64,000 bases of DNA from positions 558,001-622,000 of the forward strand of contig CANJKZ010000114.1 of NCBI GenBank assembly GCA_947471745.1. Direction: 5' to 3'. The translations under genes were made by a program, and so were the position numbers. Of this stretch, positions 9,501 to 21,557 are shown piece by piece. Within the stretch, counting starts at the first letter, position 1, and each line of letters starts with the position of its first letter. The notes under the pieces were generated by a model. The model was not told the origin of the DNA. It worked only from the letters and a program-made list of their open reading frames with translations, and ran no database searches. Origin of the DNA: Closterium sp. Naga37s-1 (lineage: Eukaryota; Streptophyta; Zygnematophyceae; Desmidiales; Closteriaceae).

Positions 9501-12305
9501 TCTCCCGCTGCTGCTGCTGCTGCTGCTAGTGGAGGTGATGTTAGTGCTGCTAGTGCTGTTGCTTTTGCCATTTCTACTGCAGCTCTGACCTAGCTGGTTC
9601 ATGTTCTTCTCATCATTCTCCTCTCTCACTCCCTCCTCTCTCATTCCCTCCTCTTTCACTCCCTCCCCCCTGACTTCCTTCTCTATATATGAGCACTCCT
9701 CATGCTCACCATTGTCAACCTTATCACCATCACCATCACCATCCCCATCCCTATCACCCCCATCACCATCCCCATCCTCATCACCATCCCCATCACCATC
9801 ACCACCACCATCACCATCACCATCACCATCAGCATCACCGTCGGACTTTTCAGCCCGCTTTTTCCCCTTTTTGAACAGCTTCTTGAACATTCCTTTCTTT
9901 GCCTTCTCGTCATTCGAGATACTTCTGACAGCTCTTGAAGACTTCTCGTCTCCCACTCTCCTTCCACTCCTCCCAGCTTGCCCCTCCTCCGCCCTCCCCT
10001 CCCCAACTTCATTCCTCCTCCTCTCCCTCCCCGCCCTTTCCTCCTCCGTTTCCCCCTTCCCCTCCTTCTCCTCCCTACCACTGCTACGAATTTTGAAAGG
10101 AGACCTGTCTTTTAACACCGCAGAACTATCCAGAACAAGCAACTTTCTCGTCCTCATCTCTCCTCCTCCCACATCCTCCTCTCTTTCCTCTTCCTTTCCT
10201 CTAAGTGTTTTACTTACCAGCCCCAACCCCCTCCTTAAACCACTCTTTCTAAACCTGGACTTGCTCAGTTCTGGCGACCCATACCTTTCACAAGGATCCG
10301 ATCCGTTATAAGCAGATTCACTACCGCTTTGTGGTGATCCTGACCCGTCAAATGTCGTATCTAGCAATACAGGGGAGGAAGAGGAGCGAGTGTGACAAAC
10401 ACGAGCCGGCGAGCTTCCCTTCGCCTTTCCCCTCTCCTTCTCTCCTCTCTTTTTCCCTCCTCCTCCTCCTCCTCCTCCTCCTCCTCCTCCTCCTCCTCCT
10501 CCTCCTCCCTCCTCACTCACACCAGCAGCAGCCAATGCAGCAGCAGCAGCGCCAGGAAGCAGAGTCCCAGCCGCCTTTCTAACCATCTCCTGCGCTCCGT
10601 GTGGTTCGGAAAGTGGGACACAAACCACACTGCCTGTCACGTGACACTCCGCGGAGCCGCCACATGTGCGCTCCACCAATCCACGTAGTTGGCTTAGAAG
10701 CATTTCCTCCTGTTGATTTTGCTGCACAGGCTGCTGCTGCTGAGGTGGCAGGACGGTAGAACCATGGGCGACTTTCCAGGCTGCATGCGCGCCGTTGATT
10801 ACGGAGATCGTACGGCTGAGCAGCACAGGCTTGTCCCGAAAGGAAATGGAGCAGGGAAGGTCCACTGGATGGGAGGAAGAGAGGAAAGTGTTGTGAGGTA
10901 CGAAATGTTAAGCTTAGCCTAGTATTCAAGTATTGCATTGCACAGATAGAAGGGAGCATGCAGTGGTTCAGGTTTCTCAAGTAAGCAGCATTTGTGAAAT
11001 GGAGATGGAATGGGAAAGACAAAGAGAGAAGGAATTGCATTTGTGTATGATGAATCACTGTACTCATTGAAATGTACTTCCTGCTTCGCGAATCTCGTCA
11101 AACTCACGCGGCGACAAGCATCCTCGAAACCTGAGCCACTCGCGAATCTCCTCCAGACTCGTCGCCATGTGATCGTTGCCATCGTCAGATTCCCTTGCAT
11201 CCCCCTCGTTTCTGTCACCTTCACCGGTTCGACAACCCCCCTCCAAATCAATGTCGCTCGTTACAATCACAGTCCAGTGCGTGTGAAGGTTCGGACTAAT
11301 CACTAGGAACGCCAGAAGAGCCTTCACCAAATACACCTGCCCCACCTCCGCCCGCGCTCCCCCGATATCCACCACCTCTAGCGGTCCGTGTGCGCTTCCC
11401 CCCGTAACGCTTCCGCCAAACGAGCGACTTTCCGCCGATTCCGCCGCGCTTAGCGAGCGTGGAGTCAAGAAGCCGTTTCCGCCGCCGCCGCGGCCACAGC
11501 CGTCGCTGTCGCTATCAACACTGATTGTACCATTGTTAGAAGTATCTTCGATATCGAAGCAGCGGCAGGTTTGCGGGAGGAAGCCGACGTTCCATGGAAG
11601 GTTGTGATTATAATGACAGGGAAGATCTTTCACTCCGCGCACCCGCAGCGGATGGTGGGGAGGCTCCCCCACCGCCAGCTCCACCTGCGCCCACGTCCCG
11701 CACGGAACGGCGCAAACCATGCGGAAGATTCCGCCGTCCGCGGGTGGTCCCGCCGAGTCGGCGGAGGAAACAGTGGAGGAGCAACCACTAGTAGTAAGCG
11801 CGGGGCCTGCAGGCGGAGCCGCGCGAAGCGCGGGGAAGAGTGTAACTCCTGCCGAATTCAAGATACTATTGTCTAAGGTGGACGCTATAGTACCGTATTG
11901 ACGTCTGTCATCGAACCCTGTTTCCGTTGTCGTCGGCGCGGCATTGGAGGCACCGGCGGCGGCGGCGGCGGGGAGGGGGGCGGCGGAGGCGGAGAGGTGC
12001 AGCGGTACCTGGTGCCATGGGGAAAGGGGGACGACAACGAGGTCTTGCGCCACTGCTGCTGGCACCGCCGACAGCCCCGGCCGCGAGGAAAGCGGAGAAG
12101 CGAACCTTCCGCGCTTCGTCTTCGAAGTATCCTTGGAAGTCTGCGGCGCGGCGAATAGCGGTGCGGACGAAGCGCTGATAATAATACCGCTACCAGCAGC
12201 AGGTGGCGACGGGTTTTGCGGCGGGGCGAGACGGGGCGCGCTCAGGAGGAACTTTCTGTATAAGAGCGATCCGGGAGGGCCGGTCTCGACTGCAGCATAC
12301 TCCAT
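4773..12305 (-). CDS. Giant low-complexity, largely disordered protein, two exons, function unknown
   Basis: Exon 1 is 12305-11108 and starts with ATG in a good context (GCCATGG). Exon 2 is 10864-4773 and ends in TGA. The intron is 11107-10865: a GTGAGT donor and a pyrimidine-rich tract ending CCATCCAG. Both ends are phase 1 and the joined length divides by three, giving about 2,429 residues. The first ~400 residues are the least repetitive and include a hydrophobic patch (VYLVKALLAFLVIS). The rest holds poly-Gly, poly-Ser, poly-Ala and acidic runs plus spaced peptide repeats: D-E-F-T-P-I-A-T-P (4 copies), S-R-F-N-V-P-G (about 6), H-R-Q-C-Q-S-F-S-G-F (3), S-F-A-S-R-V-K-G-G-E (4), S-P-T-G-I-K (about 14) and L-L-I-P-K-P-S-F-P-K (2). 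I recognise no enzyme domain. A 6-kb open frame, consensus splice sites in phase and several distinct repeat peptides argue for a real gene; the low complexity argues for caution. Confidence 0.65.
4985..5102. repeat. (CCT)n microsatellite, encodes poly-Gly
   Basis: About 39 nearly perfect CCT/CTC triplets. On the minus strand, in the frame of the large gene, they read as a poly-Gly run near the C-terminus. The length is a multiple of three, so slippage would not break the frame. Confidence 0.95.
5300..5530. repeat. 18-bp coding minisatellite (S-P-T-G-I-K)
   Basis: About 13 copies of an 18-bp unit close to ATACCGGTGGGAGATTTG. On the minus strand it encodes a hexapeptide S-P-T-G-(I/T/N/V)-K in the large gene. 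Variation is mostly at the fifth residue, and Ser/Pro/Lys spacing is kept, as in phosphorylatable SP-repeat tails. Confidence 0.9.
7724..7797. repeat. (CCT)n microsatellite, encodes poly-Gly
   Basis: About 24 CCT triplets coding for a poly-Gly run on the minus strand within the large gene. Confidence 0.9.
9005..9106. repeat. (GGA)n microsatellite, encodes poly-Ser
   Basis: About 33 GGA triplets on the plus strand. In the minus frame of the large gene they read as TCC, a poly-Ser run. This lies in the opposite strand sense to the CCT runs, so two different homopolymer tracts arose from the same triplet pair. Confidence 0.9.
10455..10510. repeat. (TCC)n microsatellite, encodes poly-Gly
   Basis: About 18 TCC/CCT triplets, read as poly-Gly at about residues 515-540 of the joined large protein. 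Confidence 0.9.
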
Positions 12306-13190
12306 GGCTCAGTGGGACCGCGCCGCGGTTTAGTAACCGCACCGCGTTTTAAGTAAGCGGCATTTTAGCTGTTTCTGGAAATAAATAGTTCTGTGGCGCC
12401 TCAAGAATGTGTACATGATGGCCTATTAAATTGTTTCTCTGTCATCTCGATCTGTCATCTCGAAACACGGTACCAGAACTATCCGCAAAACGTGTGAGCT
12501 GTGTCAAGCTCAGGTGAACCGAAGACAACCGGTGCGTACTCCCCGACGAAGGCGGATCGCTGCGAGTGAGCAGCTCAGGTCGTTTTACGAATGCGGCTCA
12601 GATTACATTAACCACCACTACTACTCGTGAGAACTGAAAAACAACTAAATCAGCCAGACAGCGCGAGCTAGACTTGCACATTGCAAGGTGCAATAGCACC
12701 AACTATGGACAGATGACATGCGAACGCGGGACGCAGCTGCAGCAGCTCTCCTGTTGACTCAGCCACTGCAGCAAGAGCTGGCAAGCGAAACCAGACAATC
12801 CCGTCGAGTGGAGTGGAGTTTAGAGGCGTTAGTATTATTAGCCAGACTTTAGTTGAGTCGAGTCGAGTGAGAATGAGTGAGGTTTTGCAGCAGTTGGATC
12901 AGCCAAACATTTGTTTGGGCGATTGCGAGCAGCCCAAAACAGCACAAAGCGAATATCCTCTTGACCGCTCTCGAAATGAGAGTAACAGACGGAACCGAAC
13001 CCAATACACGTTAGACCATGCCAAGAATTCGAACCGCCTGACAGCTCCTCAAAGGAGCAGCAGCGTGGTGCAACAGGTTCAGGGTACACCTGCCACAGTT
13101 CACATATTATTGTCTATCTTACCGTATTCTCAAAGGCACGAACCGTACATTCTTTCCTTTCTGGACAAAACCGCATAGCCATAAACTGCA
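12306..13190. other. 5' flank of the large gene
   Basis: Likely 5' UTR and promoter of the minus-strand large gene. A perfect hairpin GCGGTT-TAGT-AACCGC lies at 12325-12340, just upstream of the start codon. On the plus strand an ATG at 12872 opens a frame of about 100 codons (M-S-E-V-L-Q-Q-L-D-Q...) ending at 13178; it matches nothing I recognise and is probably chance. Confidence 0.4.
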
Positions 13191-13830
13191 TTTGTACAAT
13201 TCTTCTACAAGCTTGGAATGTCCTTCTGACTATATTTCTATTACATGTGTTAATGTCATAAGTTCAAAATTCATTCGAATATAAACTTTGGTTATTATTA
13301 GATTCTAATATCACATAATTAAGGCATATATAGTTTATATGATACCCCTATATGAAATAAGGTTAAAAATGTTTTATCATCTATATATTCTTAAACGGAT
13401 ATAATTGTTTTTATTGTATTTATAATATATATATTGTTTCTATCAAAATCATGAATGGAAAAATCAAATACAAGAGACCTACCATGTTGCTGGATTTTGG
13501 CTCAAATAAATCTAAGGCTTATGGCAACATTAAAAAAACAAAGGATATACCATCTTGAACTGAAAGAAAACTAAAATCAATTTTATTGGTTTTGCGGTCC
13601 TATTATTTGCAATATGATAAAATAGTGTTTTTTTATTTTTCCCGTGTTTTTACATTGCATAGAAGTAATGTTAGAGCAGCATGAGGCCCGTATATTGAGA
13701 AACACAATAATAACAATAAAGGGTGTCAATGGTTGGCGTTTATGATACATATGACATGTACTTCTATATACAGCAGACCGAATGTTAAAACGTAATTGGT
13801 GTATCATTTGGACTGATTTGGATCTCGATG
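13191..13830. other. AT-rich intergenic stretch
   Basis: Clearly more AT-rich than its surroundings, with many TATATA-type words and only short open frames. No gene, RNA or terminal repeat seen. Confidence 0.6.
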
Positions 13831-15099
13831 CGATCAGAACCCCAAATCTCGAATCTCGTTCACCCTGTCAAGCATGTTGGTTCAATTACCTAACGGGTGC
13901 ACCTTGCACTGTTCCCGCGTTTCAAAGTTACCCTGCACATTTTTACTATTTCAGTTAGACACTTAGATGACTGGGGCTATGAATGACGCCTAATGCTCAA
14001 TGTTGACAGACCCATCATGCGATTCTGAATCGATAGCCACTCGTGTGAAGTTTTTTTTCCTGTTGCGAATTCAATTGCGCAACTTCTACTCTTTTCGGGA
14101 ATCTGGAACAGACTCTCCGTCAAATCAATGGCGCCGCACACAACCCTCGGTCAAAGATTTAGAAAGGGTGCATACCAACGTGTGCAAGTGGGGCTGAAAA
14201 TAGACCGACACAGCGGTGGTTAGGTGGGTCATTTTCTTTTCTCGCAGGAGGCATTGCAGCACCAAGATAGTTTGATTTGACGCAGTAGCTTTCGCACTAA
14301 GTTGTGGATGTTGCCGAGCCAAATTTGAGGGCACCCAGAGGACGAACTGTACAGGTGGGTCTACGGGCGCGGTGGGAAGCTCCTTTCAGCGGTGCATGGG
14401 AGGAAGTGAACCTAAAGATACTAGTAACTCTTGTATTTTCAGTCCTGAACCAGGGTCCGTCGCTCTCCTCACCCTACACTCAGGTGTGGGGGAATCCACC
14501 ACTCCCCTTTGCTCTGTGTCTCCAGTTTTCACGAACTGCAAGCAACTCGTGTATCGAGTTCTGCACGATTTCGTATCCCTTCTGAAATGATGGGATCTCG
14601 AAGCAAGATGCAGGGAACACATGTAAATTGTCGTTTCACCTTTCTGAAACTTCAGGGAAAACCCGAACTGTACAGAACGCATTGAGTGCACAAGACAAGA
14701 CAGAAGGCCACGTGTTGTTAAAAAAACAGGCTCGTGGCGTGGCGGGCCTCACTCATCAGCAAGTGTACAGTTAATAGGATTTGAGATGTGTGGACCACAA
14801 GTGACGTGGGAAACCATTCATATTTCGTCCTCGTTTTTGGAGAAGGAATCTCGTCTAGGCTCATACCAAACTGACTGTTTTCAATCATAAATTTTATTAT
14901 CTTCCTAAGCAGTCGTTTCCTAAACCAGCTCTTCTATCAATTGTAAATGAACGAGTGCAAGGTAGTGAATTTTTTTTCTGTGGTTTCCATAAATGATCAT
15001 GAAAACGAAGGCATGACAATATATAACGAGAAACCTAGCTAGGCAAGGACCTTGGGGGGGCGAGGTTGGATGTTGGTCTTATGGTGCCAAGTCCGAGGG
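13831..15099. other. Intergenic, no supported gene
   Basis: Only short frames without recognisable motifs. Two GGGGGGGCGAGG words near 15054-15066 and 15117-15128 lie just before the gypsy relic and may belong to it. Confidence 0.5.
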
Positions 15100-15823
15100 C
15101 GACGTAGGTAAGCTTCGGGGGGGCGAGGTCATCAAACCGAGTGCGGTCTTCCAAAAGGTTGGAGCTGTACGCATCGTGGCGTGAAATTAGTGAGGAAATA
15201 AATAAAAAAAATCATTGCACTCTCCCCCCTTCGTAAGAAATGTGGTCCACATCAGGTAAGTTTCGGCAGGAAATGTAATCACATGGCATCGAGTGTCTCT
15301 AATGCAAGTCAGTATGACCCACATCTCATCTTCGTCGGTGTGGTCAATCCACCGAAGTAGCAGATCGACGTGCCATCTGGACGTTGTCAATCGCCCTCGA
15401 TGGTTTAGTATCTTCTAATGCTTCTGTGTTGGCTTTGCCACATGCCGAATACTGGGCGGAATCGCGTCGCAGGCGATATCTGACGACACTGCGACAAGTC
15501 GTCACAACAAATTAGCGTGGAACGCATCCTTACTTTATTCCCCCCTACAAGAAGAATGGTCCACACCAGGGAAAGGTAATCACATAACGTCGAGTGTCTT
15601 CAAATCAAGTAAGGAGTGACCCACGTCTCATCATCGCTGGTACGGTCAAGCTACCGAAGTAGCAGATTGATATGCCATCTGGTCGTTGTTAATCGCCCTC
15701 GATGGTTTAGTATCTTCCAAGGTTCTGGTGTTTGCTTTGCCACTGGATGAACAATGGGCGGGATCGCAGGCAAGTGAATCTAACAATGGTGCAACAAGTC
15801 GTCACAACAAACTGACGTGGAAC
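15100..15823 (-). pseudogene. Ty3/gypsy integrase fragments, two tandem copies
   Basis: Two diverged copies (about 15150-15520 and 15520-15823) of a roughly 330-bp segment. A third copy is at 39139-39370. The minus strand of copy 1 reads DEDEMWVILTCIRDTRCHVI then TFPAETYLMWTTFL, which resembles the gypsy integrase core (the D-S-I-W-V-I-V-D-R...H-F-I-P region). All copies carry frameshifts or stops. Before the hAT insertion, copies 2 and 3 were adjacent: the words flanking the insertion are the CGTGGAAC also seen at the copy 1/copy 2 junction (15523-15530). Confidence 0.6.
15816..15823. repeat. hAT target-site duplication, left copy
   Basis: CGTGGAAC. The same 8 bp occurs at 39139-39146 immediately outside the right end of the hAT element. 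Eight bp is the known duplication length of the hAT superfamily. Confidence 0.8.
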
Positions 15824-15864
15824 CAGCCCCCCAGATTCACTTTTAGAGGCCCTGATCGATCAGG

Positions 15865-16003
15865 TGTCAGAATCAGGAAACAGTAATGATTGACTAAAGC
15901 AGGATGTGTGGTACAAGTAGCAACCCTAACAAAGGGTTGTACCCCATAAGGAGTAACCCACTACAGCCTAACATCACTAACATGATATAAACATGTTTTG
16001 ACA
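15865..16003 (-). repeat. 3' LTR of copia B
   Basis: 139 bp, TGTCAGAATC...GTTTTGACA, with short inverted ends TGTCA/TGACA. Confidence 0.9.
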
Positions 16004-16028
16004 CACCCCCATAGGCAAAGTGGGGGAC
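16004..16028 (-). promoter_or_regulatory. Polypurine tract of copia B
   Basis: On the minus strand TCCCCCACTTTGCC followed by TATGGGGGTG abuts the 3' LTR. The G-rich tract is the expected plus-strand primer site. It can pair with the upstream CCCCCA, forming a hairpin shared by the other copies. Confidence 0.7.
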
Positions 16029-16244
16029 AACAAGGGGTCACAAGACCAGTCAAGAGAAGAAGCAAATCAAAGCAAAGCTCAGGGTGGATCACAAGGTCAC
16101 CACGCATTCTGAGCACAAGCAAGCGGCCACAAGGCCAGTTCACATGCAGAGTTTATAATAGCGAAGAGCAGTACACTGATCACAACCTAGCAAGTGTAAG
16201 CATGCAGGTATACTCATATATATCAGTGTACAACAAGAGCAAGA

Positions 16245-19200
16245 TCAAGAGACAATCAAGTGAGGCAGAGTGGGCACAAGCCCAAGAGCAGTGCAGAAAC
16301 GCTGATGATCACTAGACCCCAAGGCCTTGGTGAAAACATCAGCAGTGTTGGCCCGAGTGGCCACGTAAGCAAGACAAAGCTGACCACGCTGCTGCAGCTC
16401 TCGTGTGAGGAAGTAACGGAGAGCAATGTGCTTCGTTCTGTGCTCCAGTCTCTGGTCCTAACACAAAGAAATCATGGCCTTGTTGTCGACGTACAGAACT
16501 GGAGGAGAACGAGGCTGCTCACCCAAGTCGGTCAGCAGGTAGGTCAGCCACCGGAGCTCCTGTGTAGCCATAGCCCCAGCGTAGATCTCGGCCTCACAGC
16601 TGGAACTAAGTACAGAGGAAGAGTGAGTGGACCTCCACGAGAGAGAACCAGTGCCGAGGCTGAAACTGTACCCCTGTGTCGACTGGTGAGTCGTCTGGTC
16701 GTCAGCCCAAGAAGCGTCTAAGTGACCGGTAAGAACAACTGGACCCCGTCCTCCAAGCACAAGCCCCATGTCTGATGTGCTGCACAAGTAACGCAATACC
16801 CTCTTCGCAGCATCCCAGTGCATCTTTCGATGCCTACCGGGAGCCACGTAGCGAGCCAAGAGGCTGAGAGGGTATGCGGGGTCAGGTCGTGTGCACGTCA
16901 TCAAGTACATGAGGCAACCCACAAGCTCTGGGTACGGACCACTCGGCTCTACGGACTCGTCCGAAGGTGGAGCTGAGAGCGAGTGGCCGGTAGACAAAGG
17001 AGTGGGTTGTGGCGAGGACCACGTGAAGTCGAAGCGCTGAAGGACCTGCTGCACCATGTGTGACTGAGTGAGGGTGATGGTGCGGCTTGCTCTGTCCCGG
17101 GTGATCTGCAAGCCAAGGTAGCTCCGCAGCTCTCCCAGGTCACTGCAAGTGTGTCTCTCCTGCAGCTCCGCCTTCACCAAGGCCAGAGCCTCAGTGTCAG
17201 CAGAAGCAAAAACCAAGTCGTCAACGTACACAAGAACGTAGAACGGCGGCAGAGAAGTGTCTGTGCGCAGAAACAGCGAAGGGCCAGCAGTCGAGGGAGC
17301 GAAGCCAAGAGCCGCAAGCGTAGTCCTCAGTGTGTCGTGCCACTTGCGGGGTGCCTGTCGAAGGCCGTAGACTGGTCACCGAAGACTCCACTGGGTACCC
17401 TCAGGAAACGACCCAGTGAAGCCACGTGGACGGCGCAACCAGATAGCTTCGTGAAGGCTACCCTGCAAGATGGCTGTCGAGAAGTCGAGGGAGTGCAGCT
17501 CGTAGTCACGCTGTGCTGCAACGTGCAGTAGCACCAGAAGAGTGGTCATCTTCGGGGTGGGGGAGAAGGTCTGAAAGAAGTCGACCCCCACACGCTGACT
17601 GAAGCCTCGAGCAACGTAACGCGCCTTGAAGACAGACGGAGAACCTGGCGGCCGCTTCACCCTGAAAATCCACATGCCATCGACTATGTTCGTAGGTGGG
17701 GGAACCTCGTCAACGTAGGTGTCTGTGGACTTCCAGGAAGCCATCTCTGCGTCCATGGCAATCTGCCACTGAGAGGAGTACGGACCCGTAATCGCCTCTG
17801 CGTAAGTGCGTGGGGTCGGGATGTCTAGTGCATTCGGGTCTCCCTCAGGGCAAAGTAGCGAGGACGCGAGATGCGGTGCAGCGGCCGCAAGACACTCCAA
17901 CTCAAACTGCCTGTCCTCAAGAACGTCACAGCCAAGGGCAAGCTCACTCCCGACGGACGGAGGACAGGAAGAGTCAAAGACAAGACTCGCAGCGTAGTCA
18001 AGGCGGCACAAAGCGGCAAAGTCAACAAGCTCAGTGACTAAGGCAGACTCAGCAGCAGACTCAAAGGAAGGGTTAGTCACAACTGTGGCAAGGAGACGCG
18101 TGACAGTCGGACTGGCAGCACGAACAAGGTCTGACTCAGGGTCAGGAACGTGAGGAAGATAGGACGCAGGAGGAGAAGGAAGGACAACACGCTGAGGAAC
18201 AGAGGAAGGATGAAGTGCCATACGGTGAGTGCTTGGCACAGCGGGAGCACGAGGACGGACAACACGACGACCGCGAACAGGGGTGGAAGCACGAGTCTCA
18301 GGCTCACAACGCTCAGGAGTGGACGCTCGAGTTTCAGGCTCACGACGCGCAGTCAGGGACGTAGTGACCTCAGTGTGAGGAGCAGGAGTAGGCAGTGGGG
18401 AGCCAGGCAGTAGCTGTGGCTGAGACTGGTCAGTCGGTGGGAACCGTAACGGAGGAGTAGTACCAAGAACCGGGAACTCAGTAGCAGCAGGTTGAAGACT
18501 GAGAAGGCGACCAAGCGCAGACAGCTGCGGCTGAGTAGTCGCACCCCTAGAACCTCCCGCTCCAGTAGCAACAACACCCCCAGAACCAGTGCCTCCGGCT
18601 CCAGTAGCAACAGCACCCACAGAACCACATGAACCTCCAGCTCCAGCAGCTCCAGCACCTCTAGCTCCAAGACGGCTAGCTCCACCACCAGGGCTGCCCC
18701 ACTGGACAGCCCACTCGCGCAGCCGCTCCGGCGAGAAAGCCTGCTGCCGACTAGCACCACGAACTCCAGTACCTCCAACAGCACCTCCAGTAGTACCTCC
18801 AGTGTCAGCACCTCTAGCATCGCCAGTGGTACCTGCACCTCCAGCACCTCCAGTAGCGCCTGTACCTCCAGTACAAGGAACACCAGCACCATCACCTCCA
18901 GGGCTAGTACCTCCAGAACCTGGACCTCCAGCACCTCCAGCAGCACCTGTGCCTCCAGTAGCAGGAACACCTGGACTAGCACCTCCAAGGCTAGCACCTC
19001 CAGAACCTGCAGCTCCAGTACGTCAAGTGCCACCACCAGGACTGCCCCAACGGACAGCCCTCTCGCGAAGCCGCTCCGACGACAGAGACGTCTGGCGACG
19101 TGCAACAGGACTACCCGCAGCAGCACCCACAGCAACAGCACCTCCAGTACCTCCAACTCTAGGAGAGCGAGCACGGCTAGCTCCATTACCAGGGCTGCCC

Positions 19201-21557
19201 CACTGTACAGCCCACTCGCGAAGCCGCTCCGGCGAGAGAGTCGCCCGTCGCAGACTTCCAAGGGTACTTCGAAGACGAAGCGCGGAAGGTTCTCTTCTCC
19301 GCTTTCCTCGCGGCCGGGGCTGGTGGTCCCGCTCCAGCCCCAGAGCAGGACCACCAGCACCAGTACCTCCTGTACCCAGAGGACCCTCAGCACCCCCAGA
19401 ACCAGCACCCCCTGTGGTACCACCTCCTGCAGCACCAGAGTCCACAATAGCAGGCTGCAGCGGCGGTGAAGACGGTCGAGGCAGAAACCCAGGAGGGACA
19501 GCCAAGCGTGCAGAGCGGCGAGGGGTCACTGTGGCAGCAGGAGCTGGGTCACCCCCCTCAGCTGGGTCAGAGGTGTCTGAGGAGACCTCCAAAGGCTCAA
19601 CCAAGGGAGCGGGACCGTGAGGTGGGAGGGGGGCTACCGGGGGGGGGTCGTCCACCAGGGTGAGAGGGGGGAGGGGTACCGGGGAACTGCGGTGGGGGTG
19701 AAGACGGTAGAAGCAGACGGACTCGTCAAAGGTCACGTCCTGGGAGGACAGCACACGACGAGAGCCCGGGCGGTAAAACTGCCAGGGCGGTGCGTCGGTG
19801 GGGAAGCCAAGGAACACGCACCGAAGAGTGTGTAGAGAGAGCTTGCCCGCAAGCAAGTCGCGGACAAGAGAGAGGGAACCCCAAACCCGAAACGCCGACG
19901 CATCACCAACCTCACCCGTCCACCGCAAAGTGGGGGAGGTCTCCAGGTGGGAGACACGGGGCCAGAGGTTGAGCTGCTCAGCGGCGTATCGGACCGCAAA
20001 CGGCCACAGAAAATGGGGAGCAGCCGCATGGATCATGGAGGTGCGAGCAACCTCCATGACAAGACCAATACGGCGCTCGTCAATCCCATTCTGCTGAGGA
20101 GAGGCCGGAAGCGTGTACGACTGGACGATGCCCTCAGCACCACAAAATTCCTCGAGGAGGTTGGAGCAAAACTCACCACCTCGGTCAGAGTGCAGCCGCA
20201 GGACAGGAAGGTCCTCACGGAACCGAGCGCGAAGCTGGAGACGAACAGCGCGGATCCAACGGATCAAGACACCGCGGACATCCGCCTTGCTCTGCAAGGG
20301 GAAGACCGTGGTGTAGCGCGTGTAGTCGTCGACAACCAGCAAAAAGTAGCGCTCACCACCCTTTCCAGTGACGCGGGCGGGGCCCCACACGTCCATGTGC
20401 AGGGTCTGCAAAGGAGCATTGGTAGGAGGAAACGAGGAGGAGTGAGGAGCGGCGCGCTGCCCCCCCTCGACGCAGGGAAGGCAAGGCGGTGCAAGCGACC
20501 TCGGGAGCGGGGGCAGGGACTTGGGGAGACCGGACACAAGGAGACGAGAGTGCATGCCACGCAGGCGTGGCAAGGAGGGGTGGCCAAGACGGTGGTGCCA
20601 GAGGAGAGTCTGGTGCGTGAGGAGACGACACGAACAAGACGAGGCGACCTCAACCGACGCAGCTACCTGACCTGACTCAGCTACCAGTGCAGACTCAGTG
20701 GTCAGTGTGTACAGGCCAGACCCAGGCCTCCGAGTGAACGTGGCGAGGTGCTCACCAGTGCGCGAGTCCGTACAGATCGCCGCTAGCTCGCCTCCAAGCT
20801 GGGTCACAGTGACCCACTGGTCCTGGAGGATAGAGGTAGCCACCAAGTTCTTAGCGAACGAGGGGAGGTGGAGACCTGTGAGGAGGCCGGAAGGGGCCGT
20901 CGGACAAGGGAGAACAGTGGCTCTACGCGCGACTACCGGGCCCCCAGAGGGGTCGGCCAGTGTGACAGGGACAGGGACTGTGAGCGGTGTGACTGTGGTG
21001 CTGTCGCGGAAGAAGCAACGAGACGCGCCGGAGTCGAGAGTAAAAGTGTGCAAGGCCTCCTCAGGCTCTGCACATGTGCTAGCTGAGTCAAAAGCACCAA
21101 GACTAACAGCCTCTACGCCACCAGGTGCCTCTCCACCCCCAGCACTAGTACCCCAAGCTCCGCCACCGGGGCTGCCCCACCGTATAGCCCACTCACGAAG
21201 CTGCTGCGGGGAGAGAGTCTCCAGCGGACGCTGCTGCCGCTGCTGTCTACCCCCAGATCCTCCGCATCTACCAGCGGCACTACCAGCAGGAGTAGACTCA
21301 CAGGGACCTCCAGTAGTCGCACACCAGGCTCCGCCACCGGGGCTGCCCCACCGGACAGCCCTCTCGCGAAGCTGCTGCGACGAGAGCGGCTCCCGCCGAC
21401 GAGTACGAGGACCGCCAGCACCAGCACCTCCAGCCCTAGCACGGCTAGCTCCGCCACCGGGGCTGCCCCACCAGATAGCCCACTCGCGAAGCTGCTGCGG
21501 CGAGAGAGACTCCTGCACACTCGGCTGCCGCTGACGTAGGACAGTGGTAGTGGCCAT
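16245..21557 (-). pseudogene. Copia B pol polyprotein, three in-frame stops
   Basis: One frame runs from ATG at 21557 to TGA at 16245-16247, interrupted by TGA at 19023-19025, TGA at 17376-17378 and TAG at 16458-16460. The order is: four LREWA/LRERA repeats; aspartic protease (TFTLDSGASRCFFRDS); GAG-pre-integrase HHCC (TLLWHHRLGHPSLPRLRGMH...C-L-P-C); integrase core with D (VVDDYTR), D (HSDRGGEF) and E (NGIDERRIG); a Gly/Ala/Thr-rich linker with more LREWA repeats; RT with YVDDLVFA; RNase H (SSSCEAEIYAGA, VDNKAMISL). Two of the stops fit C-to-T change at Arg/Gln codons. No gag domain. The protein would be inactive as it stands. Confidence 0.9.

Noticed and set aside
4693..10582. Plus-strand frames opposite the large gene (poly-Pro, poly-Leu, poly-Glu)
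   Set aside because: They are shadows of triplet repeats, short, and lack splice or start support, whereas the minus strand is open for 6 kb with an in-phase intron.
13191..13830. AT-rich stretch as a replication origin or matrix attachment region
   Set aside because: No specific motif arrangement supports it beyond base composition.
18353..19447. Leucine/valine-rich 364-codon frame as a membrane protein
   Set aside because: It is the alternate frame of the Gly/Ala/Thr-rich linker of copia B, where GCT/GGT-type repeats read as Val and Leu. Similar frames at 45586-46401 and 27995-28447 have the same cause.
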